From Burkholderia aenigmatica (GTDB lineage Bacteria; Pseudomonadota; Gammaproteobacteria; Burkholderiales; Burkholderiaceae), in assembly GCF_902499175.1 (NCBI RefSeq), contig NZ_CABVQC010000068.1, forward strand, positions 1 through 50,199: a stretch of DNA of 50,199 nucleotides, given 5' to 3'. Positions 43,172-50,199 of the stretch are shown here, piece after piece. A program made the translations under genes and the position numbers. Position 1 is the stretch's first letter, and the number at the start of each line of letters is the position of its first letter. Under the pieces are notes generated by a model. The model saw only the letters and a list, made by a program, of their open reading frames with translations, made no database searches and was not told the DNA's origin.

Positions 43172-44005
43172 TCAGGGTGCGTCGAGCGCGCCGGTGCCGG
43201 CCGGATCCTGCCGGTAGTAGCGCGCGAGCAGCCGGTACAGCTCCGGAAATTCGGACTCGAATGCTTTTGGCCGCACGAACAGCGCTTCGCTGCATACCGC
43301 GAAGAATTCCGACGGATGGTCGGCCGCATACGGATCGATCAGCGAGTCCCGCTCGAAGCGCGCCCACGCGCGGTCCGGCACCGCGTCGACGCGCGCGCAG
43401 AACTGGTCGTACGCGTGCTCGAACACGTCGGCCCAGGCCTGCGCGTCGAGGTGCGGCGCGTGCCAGCGGCGAAAAAGGGGCGGATAGCCGTCGGCCGCGC
43501 CGTTGAGCATGTCGATCTTGTGTGCGAACTCGTGGATTACGACGTTGTACGCGTCGCGGCCGTCCGTCATCTGCGCGTCTTCCCAGGACAGGATCACGGG
43601 GCCGCCTTCCCAGGCTTCGCCGCTCGCATCCTGCTCGACTTCGTGGACGACACCGTCCTCGTCCTGCACCGTCTTGCGGATCACGAATTCGCCCGGATAC
43701 ACGACGACGCCGACCCAGCCGTCGTACAGCGACAGGTCGAGATTCAGCACGGGCAGGCAGGCCTGCGCGGCGATCGCGACGATCATCGCGTCGGTCAGTT
43801 CGAGCCCGTGCGCGGTCGAGAACGATTTCTTCGCGATGAACAGGCTCGTCAGTTCGCGCAGCTGGCCGAGCGCGTCGGGCGCCAGCGCCGCGAGGAACGG
43901 CAGGCGCTCGACGGTGTCCTGCCACAGCGCGTCGGGGATCGGGTGGCTGCGCAGCGCGCGGTCGCGGCGGCGGTCGTCGAACCAGCGGGTCAGTTTCGAG
44001 AGCAT
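43172..44005 (-). CDS. mtfA: MtfA-type zinc aminopeptidase
   Basis: A 277-residue protein of the M90/MtfA (DUF980) family. The gluzincin motif HEFAHKID has H158, E159 and H162; a downstream Glu in SEFFAVCSEALF (about 238-249) is the probable third ligand. E. coli MtfA (265 residues) binds the regulator Mlc and affects glucose uptake; in Burkholderia the target is unknown. Starts at ATG 44005 (MLSKLTRW). It lies 38 bp from the MFS gene stop on the same strand, so it may be read through from the MerR/MFS unit. Confidence 0.9.
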   Translation of the reverse strand: MLSKLTRWFDDRRRDRALRSHPIPDALWQDTVERLPFLAALAPDALGQLRELTSLFIAKKSFSTAHGLELTDAMIVAIAAQACLPVLNLDLSLYDGWVGVVVYPGEFVIRKTVQDEDGVVHEVEQDASGEAWEGGPVILSWEDAQMTDGRDAYNVVIHEFAHKIDMLNGAADGYPPLFRRWHAPHLDAQAWADVFEHAYDQFCARVDAVPDRAWARFERDSLIDPYAADHPSEFFAVCSEALFVRPKAFESEFPELYRLLARYYRQDPAGTGALDAP

Positions 44006-44043
44006 GAAGGCGGCTCGCGGAAATCCAAAGCCTGTCTTTTAAC

Positions 44044-45600
44044 TCAATCGATCTCTTTTTGCCATGCCGCGAAGAGGCCGCCGACGAGCGCCACGCCCGC
44101 CAGGAAGTAAAAGCCGTCGAGCGACGCGAGGAACGACGCCTGCTGCGCGACCATCCGCGCGATCGATGCGATCGCGAGCGCGTGCGCTTCGTTCAGTGCG
44201 TGACCGGCGGCCGCGTAGCTGCGCGTGAGCGTGTCGACGGTCTGCTGGAACAGCGGATCGAACACGTTCGCGCGCTCGACGAGCCGCGTCTGGTGCACGG
44301 CGAGCCGGTGCTGCTCGACGATGATCACCGACGACGTCGCGAACGAGATCGTCAGTTGCCGCACGATGTTCTTCAGCCGGTAGCCGTGCGTATATTCGTC
44401 GATCGCGAAGATCCGGAACGTCAGGTTGGCCACCGGCAGCACGATGAAGAGCAGCAGCAGCCCGCGCAGCAACAGCGGGACGATCAGCGCGGCTTCACCG
44501 ACCTGCGGCGTCATCCGCGTCATCCATAGCGCGGCCGTGACGGCGATCGCGAACCCCGGTACGACGAACCATTTCTTGTGCGTGACGAATTTCGCGTAGC
44601 GCAGGTATGCGAACAGCGCGGTGGCCGAGATCAGCGACATCGTGCCCACCAGCCGCCCGGAATTCTCGACCGGGTAGCCGAGCCCGCCCTCGAGAAACCG
44701 TGACGTCAGGTAGCTGAAGCCCGTCGACTCGTAGTAATAGAACATGTACAGCAGCAGCCCGACCTGGAATGTCCGTTCGCGGAACGCGTGCAGCCGCACG
44801 AGCGGCGTCGGATGGTTCCACTGGTGATACGCAAACCACGCAAGCGCGCCGATCCCCGCGATCGTCAGCAGGATGAGCACCGGCGAGCCGCTGTAGAGCT
44901 GGTAATGCACCTGCTGCAGCACGATCTGCAGCGCGCCTTGCGCGAGCGCGAACACGACATACGGCCAGAAGTGTCCGGAGCCGCGTTCGTCGTCGGGTGT
45001 CCGGCCCGAATCGGGCAGCGTGAGCAGCGCGAGGATCGCGAACGCGATGCCGGCGGGCGCCGAGCACGCGAACAGCGCGCGCCACGTCGAATGCGCGACG
45101 AGCAGGCCGCCCACGATGGGCGCGAGCGCACTGCCGAGCAGGATCATGATCAGGAACGCGCGCGTCGCGGGCGGCCGTTCCTGCGGCTTGAAACTGATCT
45201 GGATCAGAATCCGGCACGCACCCATCATCGGGCCGATGAAATACCCCTGGAAGCCGCGCGCGAATGCGAGTTCGAGCGACGTATCGGCGAGCGCGGCCGC
45301 GATCGCGCCGAACGAGAACATCAGCATGCAGCCGGCGACGTAGCGGCGATGGCCGAGCCGGTCGACCCACCATTGCTGTTGCAGGATGCCGAGCACGGCC
45401 GTGACCGCGTAGGCGCTCGACGACCACACGAGTTCGTCGGGCGACGCGTTGATGCCGCCCGCGATGTAGCTCGCGAAGAACGAGAAGATCGCGTTGTCGA
45501 AGTAGTCGATGCCGGTGACGAGCGCGAGCGCCCACGGGAACAGGTCCGCACGCAGGTTCGCGCGGCTCCATAGCGGCGGGCGACCGGGCATCGCGTTCAT
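44044..45600 (-). CDS. MFS (DHA2-type) drug exporter
   Basis: A 518-residue transporter with about fourteen membrane helices, the DHA2/EmrB architecture. It has an MFS segment (QQQWWVDRLGHRRYVAG) after helix 2. A periplasmic loop before the last helix contains HQTRLVERANVFDPLFQQTV, as in EmrB-type pumps. The ATG at 45600 overlaps the stop of the upstream MerR regulator as ATGA, so it is the probable target of that regulator. No membrane-fusion protein gene (EmrA) is adjacent. Substrate unknown. Confidence 0.87.
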   Translation of the reverse strand: MNAMPGRPPLWSRANLRADLFPWALALVTGIDYFDNAIFSFFASYIAGGINASPDELVWSSSAYAVTAVLGILQQQWWVDRLGHRRYVAGCMLMFSFGAIAAALADTSLELAFARGFQGYFIGPMMGACRILIQISFKPQERPPATRAFLIMILLGSALAPIVGGLLVAHSTWRALFACSAPAGIAFAILALLTLPDSGRTPDDERGSGHFWPYVVFALAQGALQIVLQQVHYQLYSGSPVLILLTIAGIGALAWFAYHQWNHPTPLVRLHAFRERTFQVGLLLYMFYYYESTGFSYLTSRFLEGGLGYPVENSGRLVGTMSLISATALFAYLRYAKFVTHKKWFVVPGFAIAVTAALWMTRMTPQVGEAALIVPLLLRGLLLLFIVLPVANLTFRIFAIDEYTHGYRLKNIVRQLTISFATSSVIIVEQHRLAVHQTRLVERANVFDPLFQQTVDTLTRSYAAAGHALNEAHALAIASIARMVAQQASFLASLDGFYFLAGVALVGGLFAAWQKEID

Positions 45601-46097
45601 TCGCGATCCTTGCGCGTGCGCCGCGTGCCGGCTTCGGCCTGCCGCTGCGCGATCAACGCATCGGCGTTTTCGCCGGCAAGACGCCGTTCGACGTAGTCGA
45701 TGTCGTGCTGCAGTTCCTTGCGCAGTGCGACGGCTTCCTTCAGTTCGCGCTGGACGGCCGCGATCCGCCGGTCGAGCGTGTCGACCTGCTCGGCCAGGCC
45801 GGTACGGATGTCGCGCAGCGACGCGTCCGAATAGCGGCGCCGGCCGTCGCCCGTTTCTTCCAGCGGGCGCTTCAGCATCTCGGTGATGCCGTGCAGCGAG
45901 AAGCCGAGTGCGCGCAGCCGCAGGATGCGCGCGAAGCGCTCGAGGTCGGCTTCGTCGTAGAGACGGTAGCGGCCTTCGCTGCGCGTCGGCGTGACGAGCC
46001 CGCGCTCTTCGTAATACTTCAGCGTGCGTGGCGTGACGCCGAGCCGCGATGCGGCATCGCTCACGGTCAGCAGCGGGGCGGAGGCGTCGTTCGGCAT
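45597..46097 (-). CDS. MerR-family regulator of the MFS exporter
   Basis: A 166-residue MerR regulator. The winged helix (LTVSDAASRLGVTPRTLKYYEERGLV, about residues 9-34) is followed by RYRLYDEADLERFARILRLRALGFSL and a long dimerisation helix. No C-terminal metal-Cys motif is seen. It overlaps the exporter gene by 4 bp. A 7-bp inverted repeat with 12-bp spacer next to TATAAT lies just upstream, so the unit is presumably autoregulated and inducible by a compound that the pump exports. Confidence 0.9.
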   Translation of the reverse strand: MPNDASAPLLTVSDAASRLGVTPRTLKYYEERGLVTPTRSEGRYRLYDEADLERFARILRLRALGFSLHGITEMLKRPLEETGDGRRRYSDASLRDIRTGLAEQVDTLDRRIAAVQRELKEAVALRKELQHDIDYVERRLAGENADALIAQRQAEAGTRRTRKDRE

Positions 46098-46131
46098 CGG
46101 GCGATGGGGATCTGGTCTGGACGATGACGCG

Positions 46132-46166
46132 ATTATAGATCAACCTGTACGTTCACGTTCAGGTTG
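46132..46166 (-). promoter_or_regulatory. MerR-type promoter/operator for regulator and MFS exporter
   Basis: On the minus strand, a perfect -10 TATAAT (46137-46132) lies 35 bp before the regulator ATG. A -35-like CTGAAC (46162-46157) at a 19-bp distance falls within a perfect inverted repeat CAACCTG-N12-CAGGTTG (46141-46147 and 46160-46166). Confidence 0.78.
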
Positions 46167-46172
46167 GCACCG

Positions 46173-46212
46173 AAAAACGGCCGCCGGGCAGAATGCGCGG
46201 GCGGCCGTTTTT
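46173..46212 (-). terminator. Terminator of rho
   Basis: The 13-bp arms AAAAACGGCCGCC (46173-46185) and GGCGGCCGTTTTT (46200-46212) enclose a 14-nt loop. On the minus strand it ends in GTTTTTC. It insulates rho from the MerR/MFS unit that follows. Confidence 0.88.
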
Positions 46213-46231
46213 TTGGTGCGGGGCGGGGGGA

Positions 46232-47494
46232 TCAGCCGCCGCGACGCATCAGGTCGAAGAACTCGGAGTTGCTCTTCGTCTGGCGGATCTTGTCGAGCAG
46301 GAATTCCATTGCCTCGACTTCGTCCATGTCGTGGATGAACTTGCGCAGCACCCAGATCTTTTGAAGGATCTCGGGCTTGATCAGCATTTCTTCGCGACGC
46401 GTGCCCGACTTGTTCAGGTTGATCGACGGATACACGCGCTTTTCCGCGAGACGGCGCTCGAGGTGCACTTCCATGTTGCCGGTGCCCTTGAACTCTTCGT
46501 AGATCACGTCGTCCATGCGGCTGCCGGTTTCGATCAGCGCGGTGCCGATGATCGTCAGCGAACCGCCTTCCTCGATGTTGCGCGCCGCGCCGAAGAAGCG
46601 CTTCGGACGCTGCAGTGCGTTCGCGTCGACACCACCCGTCAGCACCTTGCCCGATGCCGGGATCACGGTGTTGTACGCGCGAGCGAGACGCGTGATCGAG
46701 TCGAGCAGAATCACGACGTCGTGCTTCATTTCGACGAGGCGCTTGGCCTTCTCGATCACCATTTCGGCGACCTGGACGTGGCGCGTGGCCGGTTCGTCGA
46801 ACGTCGATGCGATCACTTCGCCAGCGACCGAGCGCTGCATTTCGGTCACTTCTTCAGGGCGCTCGTCGATCAGCAGCACGAACAGGATCACGTCCGGGTG
46901 GTTCTGCTTGATCGCGTGCGCGATGTGCTGGAGCATCACGGTCTTGCCGGACTTCGGCGACGCGACGAGCAGGCCGCGCTGGCCTTTGCCGATCGGCGCG
47001 ATCATGTCGATGATGCGGCCCGTGACGTTTTCCTCGCCGCGCATTTCGCGTTCGAGCGACAGCGGCTTGTTCGGGTGCAGCGGCGTGAGGTTCTCGAACA
47101 TGATCTTGTGTTTCGAGGCCTCGGGCGGCTGCCCATTGACTTTGTCGACCTTCACCAGCGCGAAGTAGCGCTCGCCGTCCTTCGGCGTGCGGACTTCACC
47201 TTCGATGGTGTCGCCGGTATGCAGGTTGAAGCGGCGGATCTGCGACGGACTGATGTAGATGTCGTCGGTGCTCGCGAGGTACGACATTTCCGGCGAGCGC
47301 AGGAAGCCGAAGCCGTCCGGCAGCACTTCGAGCGTACCGTCGCCGAAGATCGTCTCACCCGTCTTGGCGCGCTTTTTGAGAATGGCGAACATCAACTCCT
47401 GCTTGCGCAGGCGGTTCGCGTTTTCGATCTCCAGGCCATTGGCCATTTCGATCAGTTCGGAGACGTGCAGAGACTTGAGCTCGGATAAATGCAT
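46232..47494 (-). CDS. rho: Transcription termination factor Rho
   Basis: A 420-residue hexameric RNA-dependent ATPase. An N-terminal RNA-binding OB-fold (about 50-125, with GFGFLRSPEMSYLASTDDIYIS) is followed by the RecA-type motor with Walker A ASPKSGKT (178-185) and DERPEEVTEMQRSV. The secondary-channel Q/R loops are in the central part. Rho ends transcription at many untranslated RNAs and is often autoregulated in its leader. It follows trxA on the same strand with a 193-bp gap that contains a stable hairpin, a conserved pair in proteobacteria. Confidence 0.97.
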   Translation of the reverse strand: MHLSELKSLHVSELIEMANGLEIENANRLRKQELMFAILKKRAKTGETIFGDGTLEVLPDGFGFLRSPEMSYLASTDDIYISPSQIRRFNLHTGDTIEGEVRTPKDGERYFALVKVDKVNGQPPEASKHKIMFENLTPLHPNKPLSLEREMRGEENVTGRIIDMIAPIGKGQRGLLVASPKSGKTVMLQHIAHAIKQNHPDVILFVLLIDERPEEVTEMQRSVAGEVIASTFDEPATRHVQVAEMVIEKAKRLVEMKHDVVILLDSITRLARAYNTVIPASGKVLTGGVDANALQRPKRFFGAARNIEEGGSLTIIGTALIETGSRMDDVIYEEFKGTGNMEVHLERRLAEKRVYPSINLNKSGTRREEMLIKPEILQKIWVLRKFIHDMDEVEAMEFLLDKIRQTKSNSEFFDLMRRGG

Positions 47495-47643
47495 ACGGAG
47501 AACCCGCCAGGGAGGAGACGACGAAAGAAATAAAGGGAGGAGGGCGAGCGGAAGCGCTCAGAGACTTAAATGCGTCTTGTAGACGTTTTTTAATTCTAGC
47601 ATAGGCCGATTCGCGCTTGAGCGAGCGATCGGCGGCTTGATGC

Positions 47644-47673
47644 CGGACGTGTTGCCGGTTGACAACACGTCCG
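47644..47673 (-). other. Stable stem-loop in the trxA-rho gap
   Basis: Perfect 11-bp arms (CGGACGTGTTG at 47644-47654 and CAACACGTCCG at 47663-47673) surround an 8-nt loop. There is no T-run after it on either strand, so it is not a typical intrinsic terminator. It lies 15 bp beyond the trxA stop and may stabilise the trxA 3' end or form part of a rho leader control. Confidence 0.6.
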
Positions 47674-47687
47674 CGGAACTGCCTGTA

Positions 47688-48014
47688 TTACAGGTGGCTG
47701 TCCAGGAATGCGGTGAGCTGCGACTTCGACAGCGCGCCGACCTTCTGCGCAGCGGCTGCGCCGTTCTTGAACAGGATCAGCGTCGGGATGCCGCGCACGC
47801 CGAACTTCGCGGGCGTTGCCTGGTTGTCGTCGACGTTGATCTTCGCGATCTGCAGCTTGTCGCCGTAGTCCTTCGCGACTTCGTCGAGGATCGGGGCGAT
47901 CATCTTGCACGGGCCGCACCATTCGGCCCAGAAATCGACGAGCACGGGCTTGTCGGACTTGACGACGTCCTGTTCGAACGATGCGTCGCTGATGTGTTTG
48001 ATCTGTTCGCTCAT
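47688..48014 (-). CDS. trxA: Thioredoxin 1
   Basis: A 108-residue thioredoxin with the active site W32-C33-G-P-C36 in FWAEWCGPCKM, a cis-Pro in RGIPTLILFKNG and the normal length. It reduces disulfides in ribonucleotide reductase, methionine sulfoxide reductases and peroxiredoxins such as the Bcp encoded at 9.3 kb. A purine-rich AAGAGG sits about 8 bp before the ATG. Upstream of rho on the same strand; whether they share a transcript depends on the intervening hairpin. Confidence 0.97.
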   Translation of the reverse strand: MSEQIKHISDASFEQDVVKSDKPVLVDFWAEWCGPCKMIAPILDEVAKDYGDKLQIAKINVDDNQATPAKFGVRGIPTLILFKNGAAAAQKVGALSKSQLTAFLDSHL

Positions 48015-48417
48015 TGGGTCAATACCTCTTACGGTTCGGGGACTGCCTGCTTGCGCGTTGCGGCGCGCCGGCCGCCGTGGGCTGCCGGCCGCTGCGGCAG
48101 GTCACTCCGCTCTCCGGAAAGGAGGGGTGTAAGCGCTGCATGCCGCGGCTCGCGGGTCGTTCGGGCGTCATATTAGCCTAAATTGCTATCTGCTGCGGGC
48201 GGCGATAGTAGCCGCTACGCGAGTAGGGGTACGACGCGACGTTCGACCGTTGTGTCCAGCAGATGGAGGCCGGCCCGCAAATTACAAGAGGTGGGCGCGC
48301 AGGCGATTCGATTCGGGCAGCCATCGTGCAGCCCGATGCACGACGGTTTGTCTGGTCAAATTCGCATTGGTGCGAACAAACGGTCGCATTCGTTCGGAAG
48401 CGGTGATAGAATATGTC
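48015..48417. other. Divergent region between trxA and ffs
   Basis: 403 bp without a supported gene. On the minus strand TAATAT (48175-48170) is a weak candidate -10 for trxA. On the plus strand the ffs promoter (-10 TAGAAT at 48407-48412) and a TTCGCA-TTGG-TGCGAA dyad (48361-48376) are present. Short open frames here have no ribosome-binding site or family features. Confidence 0.6.
48407..48412 (+). promoter_or_regulatory. -10 box of the ffs (4.5S RNA) gene
   Basis: TAGAAT lies six bases before the predicted first base of the SRP RNA at 48418. No good -35 hexamer is present at 17 bp; a 6-bp dyad at 48361-48376 lies about 30 bp further upstream. Confidence 0.6.
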
Positions 48418-48517
48418 GTGACGGGCCTCCTCGCATGGTGGGGCGGTGAACCTGGTCAGGTCGGGAACGAAGCAGCCACAATCGTTTCCCGCCAGTGCCG
48501 AGGGTTGGGCTCGTCAC
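48418..48517 (+). ncRNA. ffs: 4.5S RNA of the signal recognition particle
   Basis: About 100 nt with the SRP RNA hallmark: the conserved apical loop region CCTGGTCAGGTCGGGAACG followed by AAGCAGCC, and GTGACGGGCC pairing with GGGCTCGTCAC at the ends to close the long hairpin. It binds Ffh and targets nascent inner-membrane proteins to FtsY. Ends are inferred from the closing helix. A -10 box precedes and a terminator follows. Confidence 0.95.
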
Positions 48518-48526
48518 CTTCCTTCT

Positions 48527-48549
48527 CGCCCCGTTCGCCGGGCGTTTTT
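48527..48549 (+). terminator. Terminator of ffs
   Basis: A CGCCC/GGGCG stem with an 8-nt loop is followed by TTTTTATTT, about 10 nt past the end of the SRP RNA. Confidence 0.7.
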
Positions 48550-48630
48550 ATTTCTGCATCACACTCCGTTTTTACCTGCGCGTTGCCTGTCTTCCGTACC
48601 GTTTCGCGTGTCGGCGCGACGCAGCGTTAC

Positions 48631-48639
48631 TGATACAAT
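48631..48639 (+). promoter_or_regulatory. Extended -10 of dnaX, predicting a leaderless mRNA
   Basis: TGATACAAT, an extended -10 (TGnTACAAT), ends 6 nt before the dnaX ATG at 48646. Transcription should begin at the A of the start codon. No Shine-Dalgarno is present (TTCCCG precedes ATG). Confidence 0.65.
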
Positions 48640-48645
48640 TTCCCG

Positions 48646-50199
48646 ATGACCTATCAAGTTCTCGCACGCAAGTGGCGTCCGAAGGATTTCGCTTCGCTCG
48701 TCGGCCAGGAGCACGTTGTCAGGGCGCTTACGCACGCGCTCGACGGCGGGCGTCTCCATCACGCCTATCTGTTTACCGGAACCCGCGGTGTCGGCAAGAC
48801 GACGCTGTCGCGGATCTTCGCCAAGGCACTCAACTGTGAAACCGGCGTCACGTCGCAGCCGTGCGGCGTGTGCCGCGCCTGTCGCGAGATCGACGAAGGG
48901 CGTTTCGTCGATTACGTCGAGATGGATGCCGCGAGCAACCGCGGCGTCGATGAAATGGCCGCGCTGCTCGAGCGCGCGGTGTACGCGCCCGTCGATGCGC
49001 GCTTCAAGGTCTACATGATCGACGAAGTGCACATGCTGACGAATCACGCGTTCAACGCGATGCTGAAGACGCTCGAGGAGCCGCCGCCGCACGTCAAGTT
49101 CATCCTCGCGACGACCGATCCGCAGAAAATTCCCGTCACCGTGCTGTCGCGCTGCCTGCAGTTCAACCTGAAGCAGATGCCGGCCGGGCACATCGTGTCG
49201 CATCTCGAACGGATTCTCGGCGAAGAGCAGATCACGTTCGAGCCGCAAGCATTGCGCCTGCTCGCGCGTGCCGCGCAGGGCAGCATGCGCGACGCGCTGT
49301 CGCTTACCGACCAGGCGATCGCGTATTCGGCGAACGAGGTGACCGAGTCGGCCGTGTCGGGCATGCTCGGCGCGCTCGACCAGACTTACATGGTGCGTCT
49401 GCTCGACGCGCTTGCCGCGGCCAGCGGCCCGGAAATCCTCGCGATTGCCGACGAGATGTCGCTGCGCAGCCTGTCGTTCTCGACCGCGCTTCAGGACCTC
49501 GCGAGCCTGCTGCACCGGATCGCGTGGGCGCAGTTCGCGCCGGGTTCGGTGCTCGACGAATGGCCCGAAGCGAGCGACCTGCGCCGCTTCGCCGAGACGC
49601 TGAGCCCCGAGCAGGTCCAGCTGTTCTATCAGATCGCGACAGTCGGTCGCGCCGAGCTCGGCCTGGCGCCGGACGAATACGCCGGTTTCACGATGACGCT
49701 GCTGCGGATGCTCGCGTTCGAGCCGGCGGTTGCCGCCGGCAGTGCGCCGGGTGGCCAGCCGGCGGTGCCGCGTGCGGTGCCGGGGCCGCGCGTGGTGGCG
49801 GCATCGGCCGCTTCGGCGAAGCCGGTATCGGCCGCACCTGTCGAAGCAGCGCGGCCGCAAGCTGCTGCACCGGCTGCACCCGCGGCGCCGGTTGTGCGTG
49901 TAGCGCCGGTGCAGTCCGGCGACGAAGCAGGCAAGCCGCCCGTGAAGCCGGCTGCCGTGCAGGCATCTGCGCCGGCCCCGGTTGACGCGCCCGTCATCGA
50001 GACGCCGCAGCCGCAGGCGGCCGCAGCACCGCAAGCAGAGCCGGCCGGCGACAGGCCGGCACCCGTCCACAAGGAACCCGAGCCGCCTGCTGCCGTTGCG
50101 CAGCGAAGCGACGAACCGGCCGTGCCGGCCGAACCGGTGCCGCGCGCTGCGCCGCCCGAGCCCGCCGCGCGTCCGGCAGCGCGTTCCGGCGGTGCCGCC
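48646..50199 (+). CDS. dnaX: DNA polymerase III tau/gamma subunit (3' truncated)
   Basis: The 518 codons present run open to the right edge. The start MTYQVLARKWRPKDFASLVGQ is diagnostic. Walker A GTRGVGKTT is at about 45-53, four Cys of the zinc module are in LNCETGVTSQPCGVCRACREI (about 63-83), the IDEVHM Walker B is near 126, and the SRC sensor 1 motif (LSRCLQF) follows. Clamp-loader domains end near residue 360, after which the protein is a Pro/Ala/Glu-rich linker leading to the missing tau C-terminus (DnaB- and Pol III alpha-binding). tau/gamma loads the beta clamp and couples polymerase to DnaB, encoded at 2.5 kb. Whether a gamma-form frameshift exists cannot be judged; the linker continues off the edge. 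Confidence 0.96.
   Translation, partial: MTYQVLARKWRPKDFASLVGQEHVVRALTHALDGGRLHHAYLFTGTRGVGKTTLSRIFAKALNCETGVTSQPCGVCRACREIDEGRFVDYVEMDAASNRGVDEMAALLERAVYAPVDARFKVYMIDEVHMLTNHAFNAMLKTLEEPPPHVKFILATTDPQKIPVTVLSRCLQFNLKQMPAGHIVSHLERILGEEQITFEPQALRLLARAAQGSMRDALSLTDQAIAYSANEVTESAVSGMLGALDQTYMVRLLDALAAASGPEILAIADEMSLRSLSFSTALQDLASLLHRIAWAQFAPGSVLDEWPEASDLRRFAETLSPEQVQLFYQIATVGRAELGLAPDEYAGFTMTLLRMLAFEPAVAAGSAPGGQPAVPRAVPGPRVVAASAASAKPVSAAPVEAARPQAAAPAAPAAPVVRVAPVQSGDEAGKPPVKPAAVQASAPAPVDAPVIETPQPQAAAAPQAEPAGDRPAPVHKEPEPPAAVAQRSDEPAVPAEPVPRAAPPEPAARPAARSGGAA

Noticed and set aside
48183..48449. Small open frame upstream of ffs
   Set aside because: It runs into the SRP RNA gene and has no ribosome-binding site or recognisable sequence.

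Overview
The window is a high-GC chromosomal segment from a betaproteobacterium, almost certainly Burkholderia and probably the cepacia complex. The evidence is the gene order rpsF-priB-rpsR-rplI-dnaB, trxA-rho, ffs-dnaX, a seven-gene L-Ara4N (arn) cluster with arnA split in two, and strong GC-rich codon bias. Species identity is inference. I see no insertion sequences, phage genes, tRNAs, rRNAs or CRISPR arrays. It reads as core chromosome with one catabolic island-like operon (acetoin).

Layout. 1-2.4 kb: the 3' end of a membrane-anchored anti-sigma-like gene, then the ribosomal/primosomal operon rpsF-priB-rpsR-rplI ending in a clear terminator. 2.5-5.7 kb: dnaB, then a DUF47 regulator with its PiT phosphate transporter. 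5.8-9.7 kb (minus strand): an NlpC/P60 lipoprotein, a PIN-PhoH ATPase and the peroxiredoxin bcp. 9.8-17.1 kb (minus strand): arnT-arnE-arnB-arnC-arnA(formyltransferase)-arnA(decarboxylase)-arnD, making and attaching 4-amino-4-deoxy-L-arabinose to lipid A. A PmrA-box-like element overlaps the end of the upstream Mth938-like gene. 17.9-22.0 kb: alaA-hom-thrC (alanine and threonine synthesis). 22.2-24.3 kb: moeA-moaD-moaE (molybdenum cofactor). 24.3-25.7 kb: a truncated haemoglobin divergent from an NsrR-type nitric-oxide sensor. 25.8-28.4 kb: clpB behind a sigma-32 promoter. 28.5-30.8 kb: a YidB-like protein, a secreted helix-hairpin-helix protein, and a MerR regulator with a carboxymuconolactone-decarboxylase-like protein.

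30.9-39.4 kb is the most coherent accessory system: acoR (sigma-54 activator, minus strand) faces acoX-SDR-acoA-acoB-acoC-lipA. The 536-bp gap between them holds a textbook -24/-12 promoter and a set of GAGACG palindromes that look like the activator sites. The operon encodes E1 and E2 of acetoin dehydrogenase plus its own lipoyl synthase, but no E3.

39.4-46.1 kb (minus strand): a translationally coupled GT39-like glycosyltransferase and MATE exporter, rpmE2, mtfA, and an MFS exporter behind its own MerR repressor/activator. 46.2-50.2 kb: trxA-rho on the minus strand, then the 4.5S SRP RNA and the 5' part of dnaX on the plus strand, which runs off the right edge. The dnaX and dnaB -10 boxes lie so close to their ATGs, with no Shine-Dalgarno, that leaderless mRNAs are likely.

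I found no wholly undescribed system. The best leads are regulatory: the candidate AcoR sites, the PmrA-like box hidden in a coding sequence, the NsrR-type site, two MerR dyads, and the leaderless replication genes.
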